Shown one piece after another: positions 41,066 to 50,942 of a DNA stretch of 64,000 nt (position 1 is its first letter; the number at the start of each line of letters is the position of its first letter). A program made the position numbers and the translations under genes. The stretch covers positions 53,937-117,936 of the forward strand of contig SBGP01000046.1 of the NCBI GenBank assembly GCA_006226595.1, read 5' to 3'. The notes under the pieces are model-generated. The model did no database searches, had not been told where the DNA came from, and saw only the letters and a list, made by a program, of their open reading frames with translations. The stretch comes from Deltaproteobacteria bacterium. Its GTDB lineage: Bacteria; Myxococcota_A; UBA796; GCA-2862545.

Positions 41066-43207
41066 TCAGGCGCTGACCGCCTCGATCTCGATCTCGTCCC
41101 GGGAGATCTCCTGGGTCGGCTCCTTCGCGGGCAGCGGCAGCCGCACGAGGAAGCTGCTCCCGCGACCGACCACGCTGAGGACGTCGAGCTCGCCGCCGTG
41201 CGCCTGCACGATGCGCTGGCAGATCGGCAGGCCGAGGCCGGTACCGTCCGACTTGGTGGTGAAGAAGGGGATGAACAGCTTGGCGAGGTCCTCGCTGTCG
41301 ATGCCCTCGCCGGTGTCGTTCACGGCGATCTCGAGGCAGGGCATGCCGCCGCGGTTCAGGCGACGGGCGGTCTTCAGCTCGAGCACGCCGCCCGACGGCA
41401 TCGCCTGGATGGCGTTGCGCACGAGGTTGAGCAGAACCTGCGACAGGCGCGCCCGGTCGATGGGCAGGGGCGGCAGGTCGGGGGCGAGGTCCTCTTCCAC
41501 CGATACGCCCTCGGGGATGCCCTGGGCGCGAAGCAGCGCGTGGATGTGCGTGACCAGGGCGTTGACGTGGTCCTGCTCGAGGTGCAGCTCGAGAGGACGC
41601 GCGTAGTCGAGGAACTGCGACACGACGATGTTCAGGCGGTCGGCCTCGTCGACGACGACCTGGAGCATTTCCTGGGCCTCGCCATCGAGGTCTTCGGTCT
41701 GCAGGTACTCGGCCGCGCCCTTGATGCCGGCGAGCGGGTTGCGGATCTCGTGGGCCATGCCGGCGGCCATCGAGCCGAGCGCCGCGAGGCGATGCGCTTC
41801 CTCGAGCTGCTGAAAGCCCTGGATGTTGGTGAGGGCGACGGTCGCGAGCTCGGCGGTCTCGCGCAGGCGCACGACCTCTTCACCGGAGAAGCCGTCGGAC
41901 CACTCCTCGTCCTTGAGGGCCACCCACCCGAGGAGCAGTCCCTTGGACAGGAAGGGCACGACGAGCTCCGCGTCCATCGCGTCGAGCAGGCCCACGAGCT
42001 CGGAGGCGACCTCGTCGAAGCGAGCCCGACGGGCCAGCGTGTGGCGCGAGATGTGCGTGGCGCCGCTGCGGAAGTGCTCCGGCAGAGCCTGCGAGGCAAT
42101 GGCGGTGAGCGGGCGCTGATCGGCGGAACCGCGGCGCCCGGCGAGGGCGAAGGCGTCGAGGCCACGGTCCCACAGGTACACCGAGCAGCTCGGCACGCGC
42201 CCGGAGGCGTGCAGGCGGGCGAGCAGCGTCTCGGTCAGCCCGCGGGTGGAGATCGCGGTGGGCAGGTCGCGACGCAGCTGGTCGAGCGCATCGGTGAGCT
42301 TCTGGCCGCGCTGGTTGAGCAAGCGGTTGCTCCACCACGCGATCTGGCCGCGAAGCGGGTCGTAGGCGGCGAGGAAGAACAGGGACGCGAGGAAGATCTG
42401 GAAGGTGCTGTGGAACGGATACGCGGGGCCCGCGCCCGTCCATGTCGCAGTGAGGCCATACACGACGACGAGCACGGCGGCGGACGCGACGAGCGTGGCG
42501 ACTCGCGAGAACAGCTCCTGCAGGTCGAGCAGGCGGAGCATGACCAGCGACTGGTCGATGAAGTACACGGACAGCGCGGTGAACAGCACGGAGAGCGGTG
42601 GCAGCGCGCCCTGAAGCACCACGCCGCGGTTCGCCATCGTCAGGTTCGCGGTGTCGACGGGATCGGCGAGGTTGCGCGCGAGGTGCTCGAGCAGCGTGAG
42701 GCAGACGGCGAGGGCCACGGTTCCGAGCAGGTAGGTGAGGCGCGCCTGGTCGACGCGCAGGGCCATGCGCGAGCGCACCTTCCAGATCGTGTGCAGCGAC
42801 AGGCCGAGGGCACAGAATCCGTAGAGCCCGGCGGCGGCCTCGGCGGGCGACGAGCGCGGCACGTCGTAGAAGAACAGCACGTGAGCCAGGGTGGTGGCCG
42901 GCGCGACGATCGAGCTCGTGAACATGAGCCGCGCGACCATCGGGGAGGCCGGCGCTTCCGGGCGGAGTACGCGGTCCAGCGACCACAGCGCGAAGCCGGG
43001 GATGAACAGCCCCGCGAGCATGTACAGCACGCGGAAGAAGCCCAGGGACGGGAGCAGGGACAGCGCGAAGGCGCCGTAGGCCACGGCAATGGACCACCCC
43101 AGGCCGAGGAACGCCCGGCGGCCGCCGTCGCCCCGGTCTTCGAGCCACGCTCGGGTCGCGAGCCCGGCGGAGAGCACCGCCACGCTCATGTACAGGAGGA
43201 GGGTCAT
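41066..43207 (-). CDS. NtrB-like membrane sensor histidine kinase
   Basis: A 713-residue sensor kinase. The first roughly 290 residues contain about eight hydrophobic helices. A GAF-like region (about 320-465) follows. The HisKA domain carries H486 in 'GMAHEIRNPLAG', and the HATPase shows 'LNLVRNAIQAMPSGG', 'DTGEGI' and 'TKSDGTGLGL'. The H-box and N-box are of the NtrB/ZraS type that usually partners an NtrC-like sigma-54 activator, but no response regulator gene is adjacent. It ends 28 bases from the convergent repeat-protein stop. Confidence 0.9.
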   Translation of the reverse strand: MTLLLYMSVAVLSAGLATRAWLEDRGDGGRRAFLGLGWSIAVAYGAFALSLLPSLGFFRVLYMLAGLFIPGFALWSLDRVLRPEAPASPMVARLMFTSSIVAPATTLAHVLFFYDVPRSSPAEAAAGLYGFCALGLSLHTIWKVRSRMALRVDQARLTYLLGTVALAVCLTLLEHLARNLADPVDTANLTMANRGVVLQGALPPLSVLFTALSVYFIDQSLVMLRLLDLQELFSRVATLVASAAVLVVVYGLTATWTGAGPAYPFHSTFQIFLASLFFLAAYDPLRGQIAWWSNRLLNQRGQKLTDALDQLRRDLPTAISTRGLTETLLARLHASGRVPSCSVYLWDRGLDAFALAGRRGSADQRPLTAIASQALPEHFRSGATHISRHTLARRARFDEVASELVGLLDAMDAELVVPFLSKGLLLGWVALKDEEWSDGFSGEEVVRLRETAELATVALTNIQGFQQLEEAHRLAALGSMAAGMAHEIRNPLAGIKGAAEYLQTEDLDGEAQEMLQVVVDEADRLNIVVSQFLDYARPLELHLEQDHVNALVTHIHALLRAQGIPEGVSVEEDLAPDLPPLPIDRARLSQVLLNLVRNAIQAMPSGGVLELKTARRLNRGGMPCLEIAVNDTGEGIDSEDLAKLFIPFFTTKSDGTGLGLPICQRIVQAHGGELDVLSVVGRGSSFLVRLPLPAKEPTQEISRDEIEIEAVSA

Positions 43208-43227
43208 CGCCCCTGCATCCTACCGAC

Positions 43228-43680
43228 CTACCCGGGCGCGCACCACGCGATGTCGGTCGCGCCCTGCGTGGGGACGACGATCAGGTCGATCTGCGGCTCG
43301 ACCGTGCCGCACAGGTCGCCGACTTCGCGCTCGTCGATGACGAGTCGCAGGCGGTCGTCCTCGACCCAACCTGCGTACACCGTCTCGAGGCCGCCACAGC
43401 CGCTGTCCCAGCGGTTCACGAACACGACCTCGTTCGGAAAGTCGGGGTCGAGCCCACCCCCGTTCTGCCAGCGCTCGGTCGCGGTGCGCCATCCGGCGTC
43501 GGTCTGGATGACCTCGCCCGGCCCGCTCGCAGTGGGCGTTTCACCGGCGTAGAACCCGAAGGCCATCACCGCGACCTCGATGTCCTGCTCGACGGCGTCA
43601 CCGGACATGCTCATGCAGGTGGGACTCGGGTCGGCCTGGCAGCCGATCAGCAGGGGCACAGCGAGACTTGCGGCGCGCAT
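43228..43680 (-). CDS. Small lipoprotein of unknown function
   Basis: A 150-residue lipoprotein with signal 'MRAASLAVPLLIGC' and lipobox LIGC. The mature part contains about six cysteines ('SPTCMSMSGD', 'WDSGCGG', 'VGDLCG', 'IAWCAPG') and reads as a beta-rich domain. GGAGG lies five bases before the ATG at 43680, which fixes the start. It is upstream of the sensor kinase on the same strand (20-base gap), so it could be a periplasmic partner of that kinase. No family recognised. Confidence 0.7.
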   Translation of the reverse strand: MRAASLAVPLLIGCQADPSPTCMSMSGDAVEQDIEVAVMAFGFYAGETPTASGPGEVIQTDAGWRTATERWQNGGGLDPDFPNEVVFVNRWDSGCGGLETVYAGWVEDDRLRLVIDEREVGDLCGTVEPQIDLIVVPTQGATDIAWCAPG

Positions 43681-43811
43681 CGGTCCTCCGAGAACCGGAT
43701 TGTATCGCCGTCTTCCTGCCATGTCGGCAAACCCCGCTGCGATCACGAGCTTGGCACCTCCCTGTAAGATTCCGGCGGCGGGTGCGTTGAGTGCTCGTCA
43801 TCGGAGGTTGC

Positions 43812-46800
43812 ATGGCGGATCCGGACGCGGACAAGCCAGGACAGGAAAGCGCGAGCACGGGCTCGCCAACGGCACGTTCCGCAGCGGATGAGGCGGCCGA
43901 GGAGGCTGCGTTCCAGGCTGAGGTGAAGTCGGTTCGCCGCAAGATGGCCCTCGGGATCCTGGGCCTTGGCGCCGCGTCGGTCCTCGGGTGCTGGGGCGTG
44001 TGCATCGGCTACCCCTGCTTCTCGACCGGCTTCTCCTACGGCATGTGGCTGGACCAGTGCCCGTCGTCCGACCTGCGCCTCGGCATGGAAGCGGGCGCGA
44101 GTGGCCTGCTTCGCGGAGGCAAGGGCGAGCTCTCCGTGCACACCTTCGCGCGCTACCTCGAGGGGGAGGGGGCCTACGCCTCCGAGCTGCACGAGACCAT
44201 GCACCGCGGCTACGAGGTTCGGACCGAGCTCCGCGACGTCGACGGCAACGTGGTGCAGGGCGCCCGGTTCACCGAGCTCGAGCCCGGTCGACGCCAGCGG
44301 CACTACGAAGTCGAGCTGCCCAAGGATCTGGCGGACGGCGACTACGTCCTCGCGGTCACGAGCGAGGCGCCCTTCGAGACGCTGACCACCGAGATCGCGG
44401 TGCCCCTGTACGCGCCGGCCATCGCGCACCTCGCCACCGACCGCCCGCTGTACAAGCCCGGCCAGGAGGTGAAGCTGCGCTCCGTGCTGCTCAAGCGCAC
44501 CGATCTCACCCCGCTCGACAAGCGCCCGGGACGGTGGACCATCACGTCGCCGACGGGCGACCAGATGCTCGTCGAGAAGGACCGTGCGGGTGTGTACGGC
44601 GTGGCCGACACGACCTTCCCGCTCGACGCGCGCGCCGAGATCGGCACGTGGACGGCCACCTACAGCTCGGGCGGCGTCCAGGACCAGGTGCGCTTCGACG
44701 TGCGCCCGTTCCAGCTGCCGCGGTTCTCGGTCGAGCTCGCCTCCGCCGAGCGCTGGTACGGCATCGGCGACGAGGTCGTGATCACGGGAACCGCCCGGTA
44801 CACCTCCGGCGCGCCGGTCGCGAACGCCCCCGTGGTCCTCACCCTGCGCGTCAGCGAGGGGCGCTGGCCCATGCCGCTGGAGTGGGAAGAGCCTTTCGAG
44901 GCCAAGACCGACGCGTACGGACGCTTCGAGGTCACCGTGGGCGAGGTTCCCGCGGACCTGATCGAGCTGAGCCGGATCCGCGCCAGTGCCCAGGTCACCG
45001 AGGAGGCCGGCACCGTCATCCGCGGCGGCACCACGCTGATTCTGTCCGTGGACGACCTGGTCGCCGAGGCGGTGACCGAACTCGGAGACGGGTTGGTCGG
45101 CGGGTTCAACAACCGCGCCTACCTTCGGGTGTCGACTCCCGATGGTCGCCCGGTTCGCAACGCGCGCGTCGAGGTGTGGCCTGCCCACGACCCGACCGCG
45201 GACCGCAAGGTCGACGAGGCCGATGTCGACGGGGTCGCGTCGATCCAGCTCGACCCCGGTGACCCGATCACCGTCGTGATCCCCGCGGCCCCGGTGCGCG
45301 TGCGGCCGTTCGAGCCCGATCCTCCCTCGGTGTCGTCGGGCTTCCAGCTGCCGTCGGGCAGTAGCCTGTCGCTGGCCGAGCGCCGGGCCCTGGACACGGC
45401 AGTGCCGGCGGTGGCGCGCTGCGGCGACTTCGCCCTCGGCGGCCGCTCGGTGGGCCTGGGCGTGCGCGTCAACCCGTTCGGCAACGTGACCCGCGTGGTC
45501 GGCGGCGACAGCCTCGCCGAGACCTGCGTGGCCCAGGCGATGCGCAGCGTACGCTTCCCCAGCGGCGACGAGCGCACCTACAACATCACCTGGTCGGTGA
45601 GCGACAGCCTGCGTCCGTGGCTGACCGCGGACGTGCGGAGCGTGGTCGGCGACCCCGGCCCGGTGCGGACCCGGGTCGAGGAGGCCATCGTCGAGGCACG
45701 CCGCTGCATGCCCTTCGGCAGCGGCTCCAGCGGTGCGAAGCCGGTGGAGGCGCACTGGACGCTGACCGAGGGCTCGCGCTTCGTCGACACCCGCGTGGTG
45801 TCCAGCCCCGCGGGCACAGGCCTCACGCCGGCCCAGGTCTCCTGCGTCGCCGCGGCGATCGCCCGCGTTCAGCTCGCCGAACCCGCGCGTGCCGATGCGA
45901 TGGGCACCAGCGTCCTGTCGCTGAACACGCCGCGCACGCCGGGCATGGCGACGTCGCGTCCGATGACGCGCACGGCCTACGAGCTCGCCGTCGCCGCGAG
46001 CGTGGATGGCGCCGAGATGGGGGATACGACGCTCGTCCTCGACCCCGGGCGCATTCCGGCGATGCGCCTGCGTGCGACGCCGAGCCTCGCGAAGCCCGGC
46101 GACCAGGTGATCGTCGACCTGCTTCGCGGTCCCGACTGGCGCGGCGGGCTGCCCGAGGAGCTCTACCTCATGGAGGGCTCCGCTCAGGTCGCGAAGGCGA
46201 AGGTCGATCAGGACAAGAAGCAGGTCGTGTTCGAGCTTCCCGACGACGTCGATGGCTTCTTGCACGTGGACTACGGCGGCGCGCGGGCGGTGATCTTCGT
46301 TCGTCCGGACAAGCCGCTGGCCGTGGCGCTGGCCACCGACAAGGAGGTCTACCGACCCGGCGAGGAAGCCGTGATCACCGTGACCACCACCGCCGGCGAG
46401 TCGCCGACCTCGGCGGGCGTCGGTCTGATGGGCGTCGACAGCACGCTGGCGCAGCTCGCGACTCTGCTCGGTCCCGACGAGTGGGGACGGGTCACCGTGC
46501 GGGCCACCGCCGATCGCCCAGCCTTCGGAGCCTTCGACCCGCGGGCGCTGACCCTGGGCCAGGTGCGCGGGGACAACGCCGCGAAGGCCGCCGTGCTCCG
46601 CATCTCGCAGCTCCCCATGGACTACGCCGGTGACGAGGCCGTGTTTGCCTCGGGGAGCGCGTCCGCGGACGATCTCGAGCTGCTCACGCGGAACTTCTAC
46701 CGGGCGTTGGTCGAGCTGCACGACGCGGTCGGCGCGTGGGAGGACGCCGCCAAGGACGACGCCATCCTCACCAACGACGACATGGCCAGGCTGTGGAAGG

Positions 46801-46994
46801 GCGTGATCGACGGGATGGCGAAGACCGAGGAGCCGGCGGTCGATGCCTTCGGGCGTCCGCTGGCGCTCGAGCTGCTCCCCGAGGACCTGCTCGCGCAGTG
46901 CGACCCCCGCCAGGTGGTGTCCGACGCGACGCACCTGCCCGAGGACATCGAACAGTGGACGACCTGGGTGCGCACCCAGGGGAGGGGCCGATGA
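43812..46994 (+). CDS. Alpha-2-macroglobulin-like protein, N-terminal half, with AgmX/TonB-like inserts
   Basis: A 1060-residue protein with one membrane helix near residues 40-62. It carries MG-type Ig-like domains recognisable by 'DRPLYKPGQEVKLRSVLLK' and, near the C-terminus, 'DKEVYRPGEEAVITVTT'. Between about residues 525 and 700 are two inserted modules of the kind found at the C-terminus of myxobacterial AgmX/TonB-like proteins (paired Cys, 'LGVRVNPFGNVTRV', 'CVAQAMRSVRFPSG'). ATG at 43812 has GGAGG four bases upstream. Its stop overlaps the start of the second half (ATGA). Bacterial A2M proteins act as periplasmic protease traps; here the protein is split in two. Confidence 0.82.
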   Translation: MADPDADKPGQESASTGSPTARSAADEAAEEAAFQAEVKSVRRKMALGILGLGAASVLGCWGVCIGYPCFSTGFSYGMWLDQCPSSDLRLGMEAGASGLLRGGKGELSVHTFARYLEGEGAYASELHETMHRGYEVRTELRDVDGNVVQGARFTELEPGRRQRHYEVELPKDLADGDYVLAVTSEAPFETLTTEIAVPLYAPAIAHLATDRPLYKPGQEVKLRSVLLKRTDLTPLDKRPGRWTITSPTGDQMLVEKDRAGVYGVADTTFPLDARAEIGTWTATYSSGGVQDQVRFDVRPFQLPRFSVELASAERWYGIGDEVVITGTARYTSGAPVANAPVVLTLRVSEGRWPMPLEWEEPFEAKTDAYGRFEVTVGEVPADLIELSRIRASAQVTEEAGTVIRGGTTLILSVDDLVAEAVTELGDGLVGGFNNRAYLRVSTPDGRPVRNARVEVWPAHDPTADRKVDEADVDGVASIQLDPGDPITVVIPAAPVRVRPFEPDPPSVSSGFQLPSGSSLSLAERRALDTAVPAVARCGDFALGGRSVGLGVRVNPFGNVTRVVGGDSLAETCVAQAMRSVRFPSGDERTYNITWSVSDSLRPWLTADVRSVVGDPGPVRTRVEEAIVEARRCMPFGSGSSGAKPVEAHWTLTEGSRFVDTRVVSSPAGTGLTPAQVSCVAAAIARVQLAEPARADAMGTSVLSLNTPRTPGMATSRPMTRTAYELAVAASVDGAEMGDTTLVLDPGRIPAMRLRATPSLAKPGDQVIVDLLRGPDWRGGLPEELYLMEGSAQVAKAKVDQDKKQVVFELPDDVDGFLHVDYGGARAVIFVRPDKPLAVALATDKEVYRPGEEAVITVTTTAGESPTSAGVGLMGVDSTLAQLATLLGPDEWGRVTVRATADRPAFGAFDPRALTLGQVRGDNAAKAAVLRISQLPMDYAGDEAVFASGSASADDLELLTRNFYRALVELHDAVGAWEDAAKDDAILTNDDMARLWKGVIDGMAKTEEPAVDAFGRPLALELLPEDLLAQCDPRQVVSDATHLPEDIEQWTTWVRTQGRGR

Positions 46995-49282
46995 TGTGGA
47001 CGTGGATTGCCCTGCTGCTCACGGGATGTGGTGGCAGCAGCAGCATGGAAGCGGGCTCCGCGCCGGCAACCAAGCAGCTGATGGCCAAGGAGATGGCCGA
47101 CGAGGACATGCTCTACGAGGTTGCCGAGGAAGAGATGGCTCCGCCCCCGCCTGCCGCGGCGCGCTCGGCCCCGGCGGACGAAGGTGCCGCGGACGGCCTG
47201 ATGATCATCGGCGGGTCTCGCGGTGAGCGCAGCGGCTACGGCGCCGGTGCGGCTCGACCGCGTCCTTCCTCGAAGCCCGGTGGGAAGAAGGACATGGCCG
47301 CCAACGGGTCGGGTGGCGGTGACGACGGTCCGGCGGTGCGCCAGTGGTTCCCGGAGAGCTTCTTGTGGCAGCCGCTCGTCGAGACCGGTGCCGACGGCAC
47401 GGCGACCGTGCCGGTGACCGTGCCCGACCAGCTGACAACCTGGCGCGTGCTCGCCCTCGCCCACTCGCGTGACGGCCAACAGGCTGGCGCGCTGCACACC
47501 TTCGACTCGCGGCTGCCCCTGTACGTCGAGCCGGTCGTTCCTGGATGGCTGTACAGCGGGGACTCGCTGTCGCTGCCGGTCCAGGTAGTGAACACGACCA
47601 CCGAGCCGATCACGGCGGGTCTCACGGTCGAGGCCACTGGCGCACTCGCCGGTCAGCGCGTCGGGCAGGTCCGCCTCGTCGCCGGTGGCTCCTCGGTCGA
47701 GACCGTGCGCATTGCCGCCGAGGGCGCAGGTGCGTCGCGGGTCAAGGCGTTGCTCACCGATGCGGATGCCGTCGACCGCGAGCTTCGCGTGATGCCCGAG
47801 GGGCGACCCGTGAGCACCACGCGTGGCGGAACCCTCGCAGGGCCGCGCAAGTTCTCGCTCGCCGGCGCCGAGGGCGCGGATCCAGCGACAGAGGAACTCA
47901 AGGTGCTCGTGTTCCCCGGACCCCTCGCGGTGCTCCAGTCGGAGATCGAGCGCGCGGGCACCGGCGGTGCGCATCCCTGGGATCCCGCGTACAGCTTCGC
48001 GCTCGCGTCGCGGCTCGAGGCGCTCGCGGCCCAGACCGGCAACGAGATCGATGCCACTGCCCTGCGTGACCTGCGCGTGGTCGGCTGGCAGCGCGTCGTG
48101 CGCGAAGCCCGCTCCCCCGACGCGGGTCGGGCGGCCGACCTGCTCGCGTCCATGCAGGACGTCCACGACCACGAGCTCGCCGAGGAGCTGCGCGATCGGC
48201 TGATCCGCGTGGTTCGCGGAGGGCAGCGCGCGGACGGTACCTGGGCGCGGCAGGGGACGGGCAGCCTGCAGCTCGTCCTCGCCCAGACGGCTTTCGCGGC
48301 GCGTGTGCTGCCGGAGGACGAGACGGGTTCGCGCCTTCGGGCCTCCGGCGTGCTCGAGCGGCATCTCGACGACGTCGAGGATGCCTACACCGCGGCGATC
48401 TGGCTCGCCTCCGGCGTCGTCGAGGGTACCGAGGCGGATGCCTTGCGCGAGCGCCTGCTCGAGGCGGTGAGCGAGGATGCCACCGGGGCGAAGACGATCG
48501 CCGTGCCGAGCGGGGTGGTGAACCCCTGGGGCGTGCGCCCGTCGCAGGCCGAGATGCTCGCGTGGACGTCGCTGGCCCTCGCGGACCAGGAGCTCGACTG
48601 GCACGGGGACCTCGTGGCCGCACTGATGAGCGGCTACGACGCGGCGTGGGGCTTCGGCGCCGGGCCCGCGGACGTCATCGCGCTCGAGGCCGTCGCCGAG
48701 GCGTTGCCCGGCCTCGATGGCCCCGCGGAGATCACCCTGTCGCTGGACGGGAAGGTGGTGGGCACCGCCCTGCTCGATCCGAAGCAGCCCAAGGTCCCCG
48801 CCCTGCTCGTGGCCAAGACCGGCGGCAGCAACCCGGCCATCGAGCTCGCGAGCTCGGGCGCCACCGGCCTGGCCTTCGTGGCCACCGTGGACAGCTGGGT
48901 GCCCTGGACCGGAGACGAGTCGCTGGCCGGCGTCGAGGTCGAGGTCGAGGCCGACGACCTGAAGGTCGGTGAGGACGGCGTGATCACCCTGCGCCTGGCC
49001 GCGCCCTCCGGGGTGGCGGTGACGCTGGAGCAGGGCCTTCCGGCTGGCGCGGCGATCGACGAGGCGAGCACGAGGGCTCGGTCCCAGGGCATCGAGAAGA
49101 TCGACGTGCTCCAGGATCGCGTGCGCGTGCAGACCCGTCGTTTCTCGGCGGGCGAGGTGCTCGAGGTGAAGCTGATCGTGCGTCCGGCGTTCGCAGGCTC
49201 GTTCGCGACGCGTCCGCTGCGGCTCGAGGCGGGTGGCCGCGATGTCGCACTGCCGCCATTTCGATGGGAGGTCGCCGGCTGA
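46991..49282 (+). CDS. Alpha-2-macroglobulin-like lipoprotein, C-terminal half
   Basis: A 763-residue lipoprotein with signal 'MMWTWIALLLTGC' and a Gly/Ser/Lys-rich linker. The A2M signature block is plain: 'VRQWFPESFLWQPLVET' and 'VPDQLTTWRVLALAHS'. A terpenoid-cyclase-like toroid region and a final receptor-binding-like beta domain follow. The thioester motif (CGEQ or CLEQ) expected before the toroid is not present; the corresponding segment reads 'GTGGAHPWDPAYSFALASR'. It therefore belongs to the thioester-less type. Translated by coupling to the upstream half, it presumably assembles with it in the periplasm. Confidence 0.82.
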   Translation: MMWTWIALLLTGCGGSSSMEAGSAPATKQLMAKEMADEDMLYEVAEEEMAPPPPAAARSAPADEGAADGLMIIGGSRGERSGYGAGAARPRPSSKPGGKKDMAANGSGGGDDGPAVRQWFPESFLWQPLVETGADGTATVPVTVPDQLTTWRVLALAHSRDGQQAGALHTFDSRLPLYVEPVVPGWLYSGDSLSLPVQVVNTTTEPITAGLTVEATGALAGQRVGQVRLVAGGSSVETVRIAAEGAGASRVKALLTDADAVDRELRVMPEGRPVSTTRGGTLAGPRKFSLAGAEGADPATEELKVLVFPGPLAVLQSEIERAGTGGAHPWDPAYSFALASRLEALAAQTGNEIDATALRDLRVVGWQRVVREARSPDAGRAADLLASMQDVHDHELAEELRDRLIRVVRGGQRADGTWARQGTGSLQLVLAQTAFAARVLPEDETGSRLRASGVLERHLDDVEDAYTAAIWLASGVVEGTEADALRERLLEAVSEDATGAKTIAVPSGVVNPWGVRPSQAEMLAWTSLALADQELDWHGDLVAALMSGYDAAWGFGAGPADVIALEAVAEALPGLDGPAEITLSLDGKVVGTALLDPKQPKVPALLVAKTGGSNPAIELASSGATGLAFVATVDSWVPWTGDESLAGVEVEVEADDLKVGEDGVITLRLAAPSGVAVTLEQGLPAGAAIDEASTRARSQGIEKIDVLQDRVRVQTRRFSAGEVLEVKLIVRPAFAGSFATRPLRLEAGGRDVALPPFRWEVAG

Positions 49283-49333
49283 TCATGCCGGCGCGCACTC
49301 TCGGGGTTAACGTCCGCGGACGGAGGAAACGCC

Positions 49334-50089
<756 letters not shown>

Positions 50090-50116
50090 TGCGTCGCGCC
50101 TGCTGCGAGGGATGGC

Positions 50117-50902
50117 ATGCCCGAGGGTGACACCATCGCGCAGTGGGCGGACCAGGTGCGGCACGCCCTGGTCGGCAAGCGCGTCGTCCGGGCGGAACTC
50201 GCGCTGCAGCGCCGGCCACTGGCCGGTTTCGACGTCGGAAGCGAGGTCGTGCGCGTCGAGGCCGTCGGCAAGCACCTGCTCATCGGCACGGAGCGTCGCT
50301 GGATCCGCGGGCACGTGGGTCTTCACGGCGCGTGGCGAGTGGGTGGACCCAGCCTGAGCGGCGGTCGGCAGGTCGGAGTGCGGGTCGAGGTCGAGGATGC
50401 GGCGGTGCTCGCCCTGCGCACGACCGAGGTCGAGCTCACGCGGTACGTGGACGAGGTGCGGCGCCTACCGCGACTCGCCTCGCTGGGACCGGACCTGATG
50501 CACGAGGTCGATCTCGACCTCGTCGTCGGACGGGCGCGCGTGGTCCGCGACCGGGAGCGCACGCTGGCCGCGGTGCTCACGGATCAGGTCGTCGCCTGCG
50601 GTCTGGGCAACGTGTACAAGTCGGAGGTGTGCTTCCTCTCCGGTCGGCACCCGCTCACACCGCTCGACGACCTCGAGGATGCCGAGCTCAAGGACGCCTT
50701 CGCGCTCGGAGCCCGGTTGCTCCGGGAGAATCGCCACGAGCCGAGGCGGAGGACCCGCCAGGGACCCGGTCCTCGGCTGTGGGTCTACGATCGCGCGGGT
50801 CAGCCATGCCTGCGTTGCGCCGATGCGATTCGGGTCGCGCGTCACACCGACTTCGGCAGGCCCGTGTGGTGGTGCCCTGCGTGTCAGCCCACGGGGCGGT
50901 GA
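50117..50902 (+). CDS. Fpg/Nei family DNA glycosylase (endonuclease VIII-like)
   Basis: A 261-residue base-excision repair enzyme. The mature N-terminus 'PEGDT' gives the catalytic proline and glutamate; 'MPEGDTI' rather than 'MPELPE' points to the Nei branch, which removes oxidised pyrimidines. The helix-two-turn-helix 'VACGLGNVYKSEVCFLSG' and the C-terminal zinc finger (CLRC ... CPAC) are intact. A beta-lyase lysine is in 'VGKHLLIG'. It starts 27 bases after the stalk protein and is followed after 40 bases by a hybrid kinase. Confidence 0.9.
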   Translation: MPEGDTIAQWADQVRHALVGKRVVRAELALQRRPLAGFDVGSEVVRVEAVGKHLLIGTERRWIRGHVGLHGAWRVGGPSLSGGRQVGVRVEVEDAAVLALRTTEVELTRYVDEVRRLPRLASLGPDLMHEVDLDLVVGRARVVRDRERTLAAVLTDQVVACGLGNVYKSEVCFLSGRHPLTPLDDLEDAELKDAFALGARLLRENRHEPRRRTRQGPGPRLWVYDRAGQPCLRCADAIRVARHTDFGRPVWWCPACQPTGR

Positions 50903-50942
50903 CAGGGGGCTTTCGCGGCGACCGCACGTCGCGGAGCGTACG

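Noticed and set aside
43752..43767. TGGCAC followed by TGTAAG before the alpha-2-macroglobulin gene, considered as a sigma-54 promoter
   Set aside because: The -24 half matches but the -12 GC dinucleotide is absent.
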